A stretch of DNA of 64,000 nucleotides from Nocardioides guangzhouensis (GTDB lineage Bacteria > Actinomycetota > Actinomycetes > Propionibacteriales > Nocardioidaceae), in contig NZ_SDKM01000005.1 of NCBI RefSeq assembly GCF_004519545.1, forward strand, positions 59,438 through 123,437, in the 5' to 3' direction. Position 1 is the stretch's first letter. The number at the start of each line of letters is the position of its first letter. Below the pieces are notes generated by a model. It made no database searches. It was not told where the DNA came from and saw only the letters and a list, made by a program, of their open reading frames with translations. A program made the translations under genes and the position numbers. Positions 48,306 through 58,070 of the stretch are shown in pieces.

Positions 48306-48368
48306 GCGGGCCGTGTCGGACCGTCTCGAGCCGCCCCGACCGTCCTTGCCGGTGGCACGGGTCCTACG

Positions 48369-48374
48369 TAGCCT
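48369..48374 (+). promoter_or_regulatory. -10 box of leaderless luxR transcript
   Basis: TAGCCT lies 7 bp ahead of the GTG at 48382, the spacing expected for leaderless transcription in actinobacteria. No 17-bp palindrome is found at the 22-23 bp position, so this regulator itself is not in the regulon. Confidence 0.5.
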
Positions 48375-48381
48375 CGAGAGG

Positions 48382-50646
48382 GTGCCCCAGGAGACCGGTG
48401 TCTCGGGCTCCACCGCCACCCGTCTCGACCCCCACCCACCGCAGCAACCTGCCCCGGTGGGGGAGCGTCGCCTCTCGGTGCCCCAGTCCCGCTCGGGGAT
48501 CGTGGAACGGTGCGACCTCGTCGCCGCCCTGCTGGCCAGCACGGCCACCGTGATCACCGCCGTCGCCCCGCCCGGCTACGGCAAGACGACGATGCTGGCC
48601 CAGTGGGCCGAGCGCCTGGGGGACCGGGCCTGCTGGGTGACGTGCGAGGACGCCGACAACGACCCGACGACCCTGTGGGCGGCGATCGTGGCTGCGCTGC
48701 AGCGACTGGCGCCGCCCGGCTGGGCCGGTCCGGAGCTGCTGGCGCACACGGGCGTCGACCTGGCCGCCGTACCGGCGCTGGTGGCGGCGGTGTCCGCGAT
48801 CCGGGGCCGGGTGGTGCTGGTCCTGGACCAGCTGGAGGCGGTCCGCAGCCGGGAGTCCTGGGCAGCACTGGCGGAGTTCGCCCTCCGGCTGCCGCCAGGC
48901 TGGCAGGTCGCGTTCGGGTCCCGTGAGCCCCTTCCGCTCCCGGTCTCGCGGCTCCGGATGCAGGAGACCGTCCTCGAGATCGGCGTTGACCGCCTGGCGA
49001 TGACGTCGGCGGAGGCCCGCGAGCTGTTCGCCGGGGCGGGACTCGCGCTCACCGACGCGGAGGCCGACGACCTGGCCCGCCGGACCGAGGGCTGGCCGGC
49101 CGGCCTCTACCTGGCGTCGCTGGCGATGCGTGCCGGCGTCCCCGCCGCCGACCTGATGGTCGCGGGGGGCGACCGGCTGATGCGCGACTACCTGAGGTCG
49201 GAGCTGCTCGACCGGGTCGCCGCCTCCGACCGTGAGTTCCTGGTCCAGACCTCGATCCTGGACCAGCTCAGCGGTCCGCTCTGCGACGCGGTCGTGGGGC
49301 GCACGGGGTCGACCCGCGTGCTGGAACAGCTCGAGGCGCGCAACCTGCTCGTCGTGCCGCTGGACCGGCGCGGCGAGTGGTACCGCTACCACCACCTGCT
49401 GCGTGACCTGCTGCAGAGCGAGCTGCGCAACCTCGACCCGGACTCGGTCCGGGAGGCGCACCTGCGGGCCGCGGCGTGGCACACGGCGAACGGGAGGGTC
49501 GGGTCGGCGATCCGGCACGCGCAGCTGGCCGAGGACGCCGACCAGGTCGCCGGCATCGTGCTCACGGAGATGCAGCCGCTGTGGGTCAGCGGGCGGGTGG
49601 AGACGGTCCGGGCGTGGATGGACTGGCTCTCGCGGCACCCGACCAGCAGGTACTACACCGCCATCGCCGCGCACGCTGCCCTGATCTTCGCCCTGCTCGG
49701 GCGGTCCGGCGACGCGGAGCGCTGGGGTGCGGCCGCCGACACGCGCCTGACGGACACCGTCCTGCCCGACGGCAGCACCGAGGCGGGCACCCGGGCCTAC
49801 CTGCACGCGATCCTGGCCCGGTCCGGGCCCGCCGCCACCCGCCGGGACGCGTTCGCCGCCCTCGACGGGCTGTCCCCGGTCAGCCCCTACCGACCGACCA
49901 TGCACCACACGATCGCGCTGTCGTACCTGCTCGAGGGAGACCTGGACCGTGCCGAGGCGGGCTTCGCCGAGGCGCACGACCTGGCGGTCGCGGCCGGGGC
50001 GCGTCCCCTCGTGGCCATGGTCCTCGCCGAGCGGCACCTGGTGGCCCGGGCCAGGGGCGACCTGCTCGCCGCCGACCAGCACCTCGAGGCCGCGGTCAAG
50101 ATCGTGGAGTCCGAGCGGCTGGAGTCGTTCTGGACCAGCGCACTGGTGCTGGCCGCTGCCGCCCGGTCCAGCGCGGCCCGTGGGGAGATGCCGGCCGCCC
50201 GGAGCCACGTGCGGCAGGCCGCACACCTGCGCCCCCTGCTCACGCACATGCTGCCGGTGGTCTCGGTGCAGGCCCTGCTCGAGCTGACACAGGCGTACGT
50301 CGACCTGGTCGACCCCGCCGGGGCGCGGGCGGCACTCCAGCAAGCCGGCGAGATCCTGCTGCGGCGCCCGGGCGTCGGCAGCCTGGCCGCCGATGCCCAG
50401 CGGCTCGGTGCGCGCCTCGGACAGATCACCAAGTCGCCCCCCGTCGGGGCCTCGTCGTTGACCGCGGCGGAGCTCCGGCTGCTCCCCCTGCTGCCCACCC
50501 ACCTGTCCTTCCCCCAGATGGCCGACCAGCTCGCGCTGTCCAGGAACACGGTGAAGACCCAGGTCGCCTCCTTGTACCGGAAGTTCGGGGTGTCCTCGCG
50601 TCGCGAGGCAGTGGAACGGATCACCCAGATCGGCTTCTCGGTCTGA
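48382..50646 (+). CDS. MalT-like LuxR-family STAND regulator
   Basis: This protein of about 754 residues has a P-loop in VAPPGYGKTTMLAQWAERLG, a Walker B-like RVVLVLDQLEAV, a winged-helix/TPR middle and a C-terminal LuxR HTH (SLTAAELRLLPLLPTHLSFP, QMADQLALSRNTVKTQVASL). It resembles MalT. I chose the GTG at 48382 because a -10 box sits 7 bp upstream; the frame is open to 48313. Its neighbours all carry the 17-bp palindrome, which makes it a prime candidate activator. Confidence 0.85.
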   Translation: MPQETGVSGSTATRLDPHPPQQPAPVGERRLSVPQSRSGIVERCDLVAALLASTATVITAVAPPGYGKTTMLAQWAERLGDRACWVTCEDADNDPTTLWAAIVAALQRLAPPGWAGPELLAHTGVDLAAVPALVAAVSAIRGRVVLVLDQLEAVRSRESWAALAEFALRLPPGWQVAFGSREPLPLPVSRLRMQETVLEIGVDRLAMTSAEARELFAGAGLALTDAEADDLARRTEGWPAGLYLASLAMRAGVPAADLMVAGGDRLMRDYLRSELLDRVAASDREFLVQTSILDQLSGPLCDAVVGRTGSTRVLEQLEARNLLVVPLDRRGEWYRYHHLLRDLLQSELRNLDPDSVREAHLRAAAWHTANGRVGSAIRHAQLAEDADQVAGIVLTEMQPLWVSGRVETVRAWMDWLSRHPTSRYYTAIAAHAALIFALLGRSGDAERWGAAADTRLTDTVLPDGSTEAGTRAYLHAILARSGPAATRRDAFAALDGLSPVSPYRPTMHHTIALSYLLEGDLDRAEAGFAEAHDLAVAAGARPLVAMVLAERHLVARARGDLLAADQHLEAAVKIVESERLESFWTSALVLAAAARSSAARGEMPAARSHVRQAAHLRPLLTHMLPVVSVQALLELTQAYVDLVDPAGARAALQQAGEILLRRPGVGSLAADAQRLGARLGQITKSPPVGASSLTAAELRLLPLLPTHLSFPQMADQLALSRNTVKTQVASLYRKFGVSSRREAVERITQIGFSV

Positions 50647-50679
50647 CCTCGCGGCCCGGGTGGCGGCACCGCCGGAGGA

Positions 50680-50724
50680 TCATCCGGCCGGGGTGATCCT
50701 CGGCCCGCGCGGCGTCCCTACGGT
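50680..50724 (+). promoter_or_regulatory. ndh promoter with 17-bp palindrome
   Basis: TCATC-CGGCCGG-GGTGA (50680-50696), then 22 bp, then TACGGT (50719-50724). The dyad extends outward to GGATCA...TGATCC, the strongest of the set. Confidence 0.7.
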
Positions 50725-50764
50725 CGGAGTGGCCCCGAGGAGTGGCCCCGAGGGAGGTGCGGAC

Positions 50765-52183
50765 ATGAGCCCAGCCGACGTCCCGCGGCACCGCGTCGTC
50801 ATCATCGGTGCCGGGTTCGGGGGCCTGCCCGCGGCCCGCTTCCTCGGACGCCGCGCGATGGCCGGGCGCGGCATCGAGGTCACCGTCGTGGACCGGCGCA
50901 ACCACCACCTCTTCCAGCCGCTCCTCTACCAGGTCGCGACCGCCCTGATCCCTCCCGGCGAGATCGCGCCCGCGATCCGGCACGTGCTGCGCAAGCACCC
51001 GAACGTGCGGGTCGTGTGCGCCGAGGTGACCGACATCGACACCGAGCACCGGGTGGTCCGGGCGAACACCCTCGGCGTCCTGGAGCAGGAGATCCCCTAC
51101 GACAGCCTGATCGTGGCCGCGGGCGTGAACCAGTCCTACTTCGGCCACGACGAGTTCGCGCTCTACGCCCCCGGCATGAAGACGATCGACGACGCCCGCG
51201 AGCTGCGCCGCCGGTTCTTCGGCGCGTTCGAGATGGCCGAGGTGACCGAGGACCCGGACGAGAAGGCCCGGTGGCTCACCATCGCCATCGTCGGCGCCGG
51301 CCCCACCGGGGTCGAGCTGGCCGGCCAGGTGCGCGAGCTGGCCGTGCGGAGCCTGCGGCGCGAGTTCCGTTCGTTCGACCCCAGGACGGTGCGCGTCGTG
51401 CTGCTCGACGGCGGGAAGGAGCCCCTCGCCGCGTTCGGCGAGCAGCTGTCGGCCAAGGCCGCCCGGGAGCTCGCACGGCTGGGTGTCGAGCTGCGCATGG
51501 GTGCCCGCGTCGTCGGCGTGGACGCGCACGGCGTCGACTACACCGACAGCACGGGGGAGACCCGGCGTCTGGACGCCAGCACCATCGTGTGGGCGGCCGG
51601 CGTCGAGGCGTCGCCGCTGGCCGCGGTGCTCGCGAATGCGACCGGTGCCGAGCTCGACCGAGCCGGCCGGATCGCGGTGCTCCCGGACCTGACGCTGCCC
51701 GGGCACCCGGAGGTCTTCGTGGTCGGCGACATGATGACACTCGACCGCCTTCCGGGCGTGGCCGAGGTGGCCATGCAGGGCGGGCTGCACGCCGCCAACT
51801 CGATCTCGCGGCGGCTGCAGGGTCAGGACGTGCGCCCGTTCCACTACCGCGACCTCGGCAGCGCGGCCACGGTCGGCCGGTTCCGGTCGGTGGTGGACTT
51901 CCACGGGGTGCGCCTGGGTGGCTTCCCGGGGTGGGTGGTCTGGGCGCTGGTGCACCTGACCTTCCTCACCGGCTTCGGCAACCGGATCACGACGCTGCTG
52001 AAGTGGACCCGGTCGTTCATCGGGCGCGGGCGGGCGGAACGCGAGTTCAGCGTCCTGCACACGGGTGGTGACCTGAGCCTGCCGCCGGAGGTGCGCGCGA
52101 TCGTCGAGCCCAACCCCCTGCCGGTGTACGGCGACCGGCTTCGCGCGGGCGGGCCCGCGCCGGACAGCTCCGACGCGGGCTAG
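50765..52183 (+). CDS. ndh: Type II NADH dehydrogenase
   Basis: This 472-residue NDH-2 has the FAD motif VIIGAGFGGLPAARFLG, RNHHLFQPLLYQVATALIPP and the NADH motif AIVGAGPTGVELAGQVRELA. The flavin ribityl segment is VFVVGDMMTL, and a C-terminal amphipathic membrane-binding part reads GWVVWALVHLTFLTGFGNR. It passes electrons from NADH to menaquinone without pumping protons. With cytochrome bd downstream it makes a non-coupling respiratory chain suited to low oxygen or excess reductant. RBS GGGAGG before ATG. Confidence 0.9.
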   Translation: MSPADVPRHRVVIIGAGFGGLPAARFLGRRAMAGRGIEVTVVDRRNHHLFQPLLYQVATALIPPGEIAPAIRHVLRKHPNVRVVCAEVTDIDTEHRVVRANTLGVLEQEIPYDSLIVAAGVNQSYFGHDEFALYAPGMKTIDDARELRRRFFGAFEMAEVTEDPDEKARWLTIAIVGAGPTGVELAGQVRELAVRSLRREFRSFDPRTVRVVLLDGGKEPLAAFGEQLSAKAARELARLGVELRMGARVVGVDAHGVDYTDSTGETRRLDASTIVWAAGVEASPLAAVLANATGAELDRAGRIAVLPDLTLPGHPEVFVVGDMMTLDRLPGVAEVAMQGGLHAANSISRRLQGQDVRPFHYRDLGSAATVGRFRSVVDFHGVRLGGFPGWVVWALVHLTFLTGFGNRITTLLKWTRSFIGRGRAEREFSVLHTGGDLSLPPEVRAIVEPNPLPVYGDRLRAGGPAPDSSDAG

Positions 52184-52193
52184 CTAGAGCGCC

Positions 52194-53744
52194 TCAGCCC
52201 AGCCGCTCCAGCAGGTGGTCGCCGACCCGCAGCGCGTTGGCGATCACCGTGAGTGCGGGGTTCACGGCGCCGATGCTCGGGAAGAAGCCGGCGTCCGCGA
52301 CGTACAGGTTGTCGAGCTCGTGGGCCTTGCAGTCGGGGTCGAGCACCGAGGTGGCCGGATCGGTGCCGAAGCGGACCGTCCCTGCCTGGTGCGCGCAGCC
52401 CGCCACCGGGACGTCGTTCTTCATGTAGACGTCGCGGGGGATGAGGTGGTGCGGGTGCATGCCGAGGTGGTCGAGCTGCCGGGTCACCCGGTGGTAGAGC
52501 TGGTCGAGCGGCTCGCGGTTGTTCGGTGTGTAGCTGAGCCGGATCTCGCCGTCCCGGGTCAGCGTCAGCCGGTTCTCGGGCTCGGGGAGGTCCTCGGTGG
52601 AGAGCCAGAAGTCGACCGCGTGCCCCGCGACGTCATCGAGGGCGAACGACGGGGCCAGCTTGGCGATGCTCTTCTCGCCGCGGTACATCGGGGCCGTCGA
52701 CTTGCCGACCATCTGCACGTTGCCCATCGGGAAGTCGAAGTCCTCGTCCCCGAAGTAGAAGTCGTTCAGCCCGAGGGTCTTCTGGAACCTCGTGTCGTTC
52801 CGCTCCTTCGACACCGCCAGGAAGGCCCGGCTGTTGTGGAACACGTAGTTGCGGCCGACCTGGTCGGAGCCGTTCGCCAGCCCGTTCGGGTGGCGGTCGT
52901 CGGCGCTGGCGAGCAGCAGCTTCGCCGAGTTCGCCGCACCGGCGGCGACCACCACGACGCTCCCGCGGAAGCGCTCCTCGCGACCGTCCACGTCGGCGAC
53001 CACGGTGGTCACGGTCCGGCCGGACGGGTCGGTCTCCAGCCGCCGGACCTCGGCGTTGCGCAGCAGCGTGAGGTTGTCGTGGGCCAGGGCCGGGCGCACG
53101 GCGACCACGTCGGCGTCGGCCTTCGCGTGCACCAGGCACGGGAAGCCGTCGCAGGTGGCGCAGCGGATGCAGGTGCTGAACGCCGGGTTCGCCTCGTCGA
53201 GCATGATCCCGCACGGTGCGTGGAACGGGTGCAGCCCGACCGCGGTGAGGTCGTCGAAGAGCTGCTGGATGCGCGGCTCGTGCGAGACCGGCGGATGGGG
53301 GTACGGCGCCGAGGCCGGCGGCTCGGACGGGTCCTCGCCCCGCAGGCCGTGCACCTGGTAGAGCTGCTCGGCCTGCGTGTAGTAGGGCTCGAACACGTCG
53401 TACCCGACCGGCCACGCCGGCGAGACCCCGCCGTGGTGCTTGAGCTCGTTGAAGTCCCGCTCGCGCAGGCGGTAGAGCGCGGCCCCGTAGAACTTGGTGG
53501 CCCCGCCGACGAAGTAGTGGACCTGGGGCTGGAACGCCTTGCCGTCGCCGTCGTACCAGGTGTCCGTCGAGACGTACCGGTTCTCCACGAAGACCGCGGT
53601 GTCGCTCCAGTTCTCGACCTCGCGCGGCAGCCAGTCACCGCGCTCGAGGACCAGCACCCGCTTGCCGGAGGGAGCCAGCCGGTGCGCCAGCGTGCCGCCG
53701 CCGGCACCCGACCCCACGATGATCACGTCGTACGCGTCGGCCAT
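52194..53744 (-). CDS. GMC-family FAD oxidoreductase
   Basis: This 516-residue GMC oxidoreductase has the N-terminal FAD motif IIVGSGAGGGTLAHRLA, the Cys-rich segment FSTCIRCATCDGFPCLVHAK and the C-terminal active-site His and Asn in CAHQAGTVRFGTDP and GAVNPALTVIANAL. The cysteines could bind an iron-sulfur cluster or a disulfide, which is less common for GMC alcohol oxidases. The substrate is an alcohol of unknown kind. It is convergent with ndh. Confidence 0.83.
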   Translation of the reverse strand: MADAYDVIIVGSGAGGGTLAHRLAPSGKRVLVLERGDWLPREVENWSDTAVFVENRYVSTDTWYDGDGKAFQPQVHYFVGGATKFYGAALYRLRERDFNELKHHGGVSPAWPVGYDVFEPYYTQAEQLYQVHGLRGEDPSEPPASAPYPHPPVSHEPRIQQLFDDLTAVGLHPFHAPCGIMLDEANPAFSTCIRCATCDGFPCLVHAKADADVVAVRPALAHDNLTLLRNAEVRRLETDPSGRTVTTVVADVDGREERFRGSVVVVAAGAANSAKLLLASADDRHPNGLANGSDQVGRNYVFHNSRAFLAVSKERNDTRFQKTLGLNDFYFGDEDFDFPMGNVQMVGKSTAPMYRGEKSIAKLAPSFALDDVAGHAVDFWLSTEDLPEPENRLTLTRDGEIRLSYTPNNREPLDQLYHRVTRQLDHLGMHPHHLIPRDVYMKNDVPVAGCAHQAGTVRFGTDPATSVLDPDCKAHELDNLYVADAGFFPSIGAVNPALTVIANALRVGDHLLERLG

Positions 53745-53829
53745 GGCTGCCTCCTCGGGTCTCGCGCCTCGGGTCTCGCGCGCCAGGACCCGTGGCCTGC
53801 TGCCCGTGGCCTCACCGGCGCCTGACGCC

Positions 53830-53875
53830 AGCGTGGTCCCGTCCCCGGTGCCGGAGCATCGTCCCGACTGGATGA
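53830..53875 (-). promoter_or_regulatory. GMC gene promoter with 17-bp palindrome
   Basis: On the minus strand TCATC-CAGTCGG-GACGA (53875-53859), 23 bp, then CACGCT (53835-53830). The -10 is identical to that of the DUF7144 gene. The leader is about 80 bp. Confidence 0.6.
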
Positions 53876-53882
53876 CCCGGGC

Positions 53883-56429
53883 TCAGATGAGCTGCAGCAC
53901 CCGGGCCCGGCGTACCGCCTCGTTGCGACGGGTGACGGCGAGCTTGTGCAGGATGTGCCGGACGTGCGTGCGCACGGTGTTGACCGAGATGAACATCGCG
54001 GACCCGATCTCCTGGGTGCTCAGCAGGTCCGCCAGGTGCTGGAGCACCTCGAGCTCCCGGTCGGTCAGGTCGACCGTGGCTGCGGTGTCGGGCCCCGGTG
54101 CGGCCGCTTCCGCGTCGACCACGTCGACGGGTGCCAGCCAGGCTGCGCGGGTCGCGACCTGCGCGTCCGTGCGCATGAGGGCGCGGACGGCGGGCCCGGC
54201 GTGTGCGAAGGGCCGCCGGAGCCGCTCGGGCTCGGCCAGCTCCAGCGCGTCGAGCACGAGGTCGCGGTCCGCGTCGCCGCCGGTCCGCAGGGACCGCCGC
54301 TCGGCCTCCCGGAGCATCAGCCCGACCCGGGCCGAAGGTGTCCGGACGACGGCGCGACGTCCGGTCCGCCTGGAGGAGGTGGCCTCGGAGGAGGTCGGCG
54401 CCGCCAGGCCGAGACCGCGTCGCTCCAGGTCGCGCTCGGTGCGGGTCCAGCCCGCGCCGGGTGGGTCGTCGGCGAGCAGGCGGCGCGCCATCGACGTCTC
54501 GCCGCGGTCGCGCATCAGGCGGGCCCGGACCAGGACCGACACCGGCTCGAGCACCGGGTCGTGCGCCAGGTCCTCGTGCCGGGCCGCCTTGCCGAGCCAG
54601 TGCAGCGCCCGCGACAGCTCCTGCCGCTCGGTGGCGACCCAGGCCCGGGCCAGGTGCCCGGCGGCGGGCGCCGGCACGGCCGCGCCACCCTCGGCGGCGA
54701 GCCCCTCCGCCGTGCCGGTCACCTCCACGGCGTGGGTGAGGTAGCCGCGCAACGCCTCGACCAGCGCGAGCCGGCCGAGGCAGTCGAGCCGCGGACCGAC
54801 GACGCCGTCGTCCGGGAGCTGCCGCAGGGCGTCGCCGAGGAGCTCCGCGGCAGCGTCCAGGTCGCCCGAGGAGAGACGGGCCGACGCGTCCTGGACCAGC
54901 AGCAGGGCCGATGCCGCCGACGGCGGGCCGCCCGTCTCCCGGTACAGCTCCCGCGCTTCCGCGGTCGCGTCGAGCGTGCCCGCGGAATCGCCGGCCGCGG
55001 CGGCCAGGGTCGCCCGGACCAGCGCAGCGGACGGAGCGGTGGCGTCCCGCGTCTCGTCGGGCACGGCGGCCAGGCGTGTTCTCGCCGCTGCGTGGTCGCC
55101 GGACGCCAGGGCGAGGGCGGCGGCCACCAGGGCTCCGGGAGCCGTGTCCACCTCGGTGGCCCCGGCCAGGAGGCGGGTCAGGCGCATCCCCGAGGCGGTC
55201 GGCAGCAGCATCTCGGCCAGTGCCCCGGACTCGGCGACCACGCGGACGGCCTCCACCAGCTCGCCGGCCCGGACCAGCTGCTCCACCGCGTCGACCGGGC
55301 GGGCGCACCCGGTCAGCCAGTCCGCCGCCCGCCGGTGCAGGTCACGGACCTCGTCGGGCCGCTCGGCGACGTACGACGCGTGCAGCACGTCCCGCAGCAG
55401 CGGGTGCAGCCGGAAATGCGCGGACGCCGCCGGCTCGCGCCGCAGGAACGGGACGCGGTGCGCCAGGTCGGCGAGCGAGCCGGCGTCCTCCTGCCGGCCG
55501 GTCAGGACCGAGGCGAGCTCCGGGTCGAAGCCGTCGACCAGGCTGAGCCGGCGTAGCGCCGTCCGGTCGTCGACCGTCAGCGGACGGACCACCTCGGCAC
55601 GCAGGTAGTCCCCGAGCAGGCTGTCGGGTGCCAGGCTGGCGCGGGCCTGCTCCTCCGTCGGCCCCGAGGGCGAGGACGGGCCCAGGTCCTGCAGGGCCAT
55701 GGCCGCGAGGCGGGCGCCGGCGGCCCAGCCCTCGGTGGCCCGCGTGAGCTCCCGGACCACGTGCCCCGGCGCGTGCAGTGCGTGCTGGTCCAGCACGGAG
55801 GCCACCGCGTCCGCGTCGAGCCGGAGGTCGTCGGGCCCGAGCTCGGCGAGCCGCCCCTCGAGCCGGTAGCGGTGCAGGGGCAGCGCCGGGCGGGCGCGGG
55901 CCAGGAGCACCACCCGGAGCCGGTCACCGGCCAGGGTCATCAGCCGGTCGAGGTCGGCCAGGGTGGCGTCGTCCGTGACCTCCTCGACCGCGTCGAGGAC
56001 CACGGTGGTCCGCCCGCCGTCGCGCTCCAGGACGAGGGCGAGGCCATCGAGCGCGGAGCCCGGGCCGTCGTCCGGTCCGGACGGCCGGTCCCAGCCGTCC
56101 GGGACCGGCAGGCGCGACGACAGCGCCTCGAGCAGGTGCCACCAGAAGACGCCGCGGTGGGCGTCCTCGCGTGCCAGGCCGAGCCAGACCGCGCCGGGCG
56201 CCGTCGCCGCCCAGGCAGCGGCGAGCACGGTCTTGCCGGCGCCGGCCGGGGCGCAGACGAGGGTCACCTGGCGCGAGGTCGACGAGTCCAGGCGGGCGAC
56301 CGCCGCCGGGCGCGGGACCACCGGGAAGGTGGCCGGGGGTGGCCGGAGCGACGTGGCGGGCGTGATCGGTGGCCAGTGACCCGCACCGCTGGTGGCGCGC
56401 TCGTCCCGGTCGGCCGTGCCTGCGTGCAT
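53883..56429 (-). CDS. MalT-like LuxR-family STAND regulator
   Basis: This protein of about 848 residues has a Walker A in VCAPAGAGKTVLAAAW and a Walker B-like TTVVLDAVEEV. A long helical middle follows, then a C-terminal LuxR HTH (VDLTDRELEVLQHLADLLST, QEIGSAMFISVNTVRTHVRH). It is encoded between the GMC gene and zwf, both regulon members. The ATG at 56429 was chosen; the open frame extends far upstream only because zwf lies on the other strand. Candidate second activator of the regulon. Confidence 0.85.
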   Translation of the reverse strand: MHAGTADRDERATSGAGHWPPITPATSLRPPPATFPVVPRPAAVARLDSSTSRQVTLVCAPAGAGKTVLAAAWAATAPGAVWLGLAREDAHRGVFWWHLLEALSSRLPVPDGWDRPSGPDDGPGSALDGLALVLERDGGRTTVVLDAVEEVTDDATLADLDRLMTLAGDRLRVVLLARARPALPLHRYRLEGRLAELGPDDLRLDADAVASVLDQHALHAPGHVVRELTRATEGWAAGARLAAMALQDLGPSSPSGPTEEQARASLAPDSLLGDYLRAEVVRPLTVDDRTALRRLSLVDGFDPELASVLTGRQEDAGSLADLAHRVPFLRREPAASAHFRLHPLLRDVLHASYVAERPDEVRDLHRRAADWLTGCARPVDAVEQLVRAGELVEAVRVVAESGALAEMLLPTASGMRLTRLLAGATEVDTAPGALVAAALALASGDHAAARTRLAAVPDETRDATAPSAALVRATLAAAAGDSAGTLDATAEARELYRETGGPPSAASALLLVQDASARLSSGDLDAAAELLGDALRQLPDDGVVGPRLDCLGRLALVEALRGYLTHAVEVTGTAEGLAAEGGAAVPAPAAGHLARAWVATERQELSRALHWLGKAARHEDLAHDPVLEPVSVLVRARLMRDRGETSMARRLLADDPPGAGWTRTERDLERRGLGLAAPTSSEATSSRRTGRRAVVRTPSARVGLMLREAERRSLRTGGDADRDLVLDALELAEPERLRRPFAHAGPAVRALMRTDAQVATRAAWLAPVDVVDAEAAAPGPDTAATVDLTDRELEVLQHLADLLSTQEIGSAMFISVNTVRTHVRHILHKLAVTRRNEAVRRARVLQLI

Positions 56430-56562
56430 GGTCGGTTCACCTCCCGGACCCCGGAGCCGCCTGGTGCGGGCCTCCCCCCGGGTGTCCCCTCCACTCCAGC
56501 CTTTCCCGGGGCCCGGGGAAGGGCATCGCCCCGATGGTGTGAAACCACCCGGGCGAGAGAAG

Positions 56563-56607
56563 TCGTCCGCCGCGGACGACGCGGTCCCCGGCCCGGGGGC
56601 ACAGGGT
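56563..56607 (+). promoter_or_regulatory. zwf promoter with 17-bp palindrome
   Basis: TCGTC-CGCCGCG-GACGA (56563-56579) is a perfect dyad, followed after 22 bp by CAGGGT (56602-56607). Confidence 0.6.
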
Positions 56608-56654
56608 GGACGGAACGGGCGTCGTCCGAGGCGACCACGACGAGGGGAGCAGCC

Positions 56655-58055
56655 ATGGCGCAGGCACCTGGCGCGGGTGCGCAGCCCGCGGACGTGCTGG
56701 TGGTCTTCGGGATCACGGGAGACCTGGCGAAGGTGATGACCTTCCAGTCGCTCTACCGCCTCGAGGCACGCGGACTCCTCGACTGCCCGATCGTGGGTGT
56801 GGCGGTCGACGACTGGACCATGGACCAGCTCGTGGAGCGGGCGCGGACGTCCATCACCGGCACCGGTCAGACGATCGACGAGTCCGTCTTCGCCCGGTTC
56901 GCGGACCGGCTGTCCTACGTCAGCGGCGACTTCAAGGACGTCGCGACGTACGCCCGCGTGGCCGACGCGGTCAAGGGCGCGGAGCACCCGGTGTTCTACC
57001 TCGAGATCCCGCCGTTCCTGTTCGGCGAGGTGGTGCGGATGCTGAGCGAGGCGGGTCTGACCGAGTCCGCGCGCCTGGTGATCGAGAAGCCGTTCGGCCA
57101 CGACGCCGCGTCGGCGACCGCGCTCGCCGAGGAGCTCCACGAGTACGTCGACGAGTCGCAGCTGTTCCGGATCGACCACTACCTCGGGAAGATGGGGCTC
57201 GAGGAGATCCTCTACCTGCGCTTCGCCAACGCGATCCTCGAGCCGGTCTGGAGCCGCAACTACATCGACTGCGTGCAGATCACGATGGCGGAGGACTTCG
57301 GCGTCGCGGACCGTGGGCACTTCTACGACCCGGTCGGTGCCCTGCGCGACGTCGTGGTCAACCACCTGATGCAGGTGGTGGCGGCGGTGGGGATGGAGCC
57401 GCCCTCCCGCGGCGACCCGACCACCCTCAAGGAGGCGCAGGTGGCGCTGTTCCGGGCGGTCGAGGAAGCCGACCCCGCCCACTACGTCCGCGGCCAGTAC
57501 GACGGCTACCTCGACGTCGAGGGGGTCGCCGCCTCCTCGTCCACCGAGACGTACGCCGCCCTGCGACTCGACATCGAGAACTGGCGGTGGGCGGGCGTGC
57601 CGTTCTTCATCCGGACCGGCAAGCTCCTCGCCGCGACCCAGACCGAGGTCCGCCTGGTGTTCAAGCGACCGCCGCGGCTCGGCTTCGGTCCGCCCGGTCA
57701 CCGCCCGGAGCCCAACCAGCTGGCGGTGCGGCTCGACCCGACGACCGGCGTCCGGCTCGAGCTCGACGCCCGGCGGGCCGACCTCGCCCACATCGGTCAG
57801 GTCGAGATGCAGATGGAGTTCGCCCACGAGGGCGGCGAGGGCCCGACGCCGTACGAGGTGCTCCTGCAGGCCGCGCTGCGCGGCGACAGCACGCGGTTCT
57901 CACGGCAGGACGGCGTGGAGGAGACCTGGCGGGTCATGCAGCCGCTGCTGGACGCGCCGCCACCGGTCCACTCCTACGCCCCGGGATCCTGGGGGCCGGA
58001 GGCCGCCGACGTGGTCCCGGCCGGCTTCGGCGGGTGGCGCACACCCTGGCTGTGA
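56655..58055 (+). CDS. zwf: Glucose-6-phosphate 1-dehydrogenase
   Basis: This 466-residue G6PDH has the NADP motif VVFGITGDLAKVMTF, the strictly conserved active-site RIDHYLGKM and IEKPFGHD. It makes NADPH and 6-phosphogluconolactone. No opcA, gnd or transaldolase is linked, so this is likely a second, stress-related copy. A GH15 enzyme lies convergent 15 bp downstream, which could supply glucose. GGGGAGC precedes the ATG. Confidence 0.92.
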   Translation: MAQAPGAGAQPADVLVVFGITGDLAKVMTFQSLYRLEARGLLDCPIVGVAVDDWTMDQLVERARTSITGTGQTIDESVFARFADRLSYVSGDFKDVATYARVADAVKGAEHPVFYLEIPPFLFGEVVRMLSEAGLTESARLVIEKPFGHDAASATALAEELHEYVDESQLFRIDHYLGKMGLEEILYLRFANAILEPVWSRNYIDCVQITMAEDFGVADRGHFYDPVGALRDVVVNHLMQVVAAVGMEPPSRGDPTTLKEAQVALFRAVEEADPAHYVRGQYDGYLDVEGVAASSSTETYAALRLDIENWRWAGVPFFIRTGKLLAATQTEVRLVFKRPPRLGFGPPGHRPEPNQLAVRLDPTTGVRLELDARRADLAHIGQVEMQMEFAHEGGEGPTPYEVLLQAALRGDSTRFSRQDGVEETWRVMQPLLDAPPPVHSYAPGSWGPEAADVVPAGFGGWRTPWL

Positions 58056-58070
58056 CGCCCCGCTGAGCAG

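Noticed and set aside
50680..50696. The palindromes as DosR/DevR boxes
   Set aside because: DosR sites have a GGGAC...GTCCC core; these have TCRYC/GRYGA arms with a 7-bp spacer.
56526..56542. TCACA-N7-GGCGA on the minus strand as a further regulon site before the luxR gene at 56429
   Set aside because: One arm mismatches the consensus and the -10 at the right distance is AAGGCT; too weak to list with the others.
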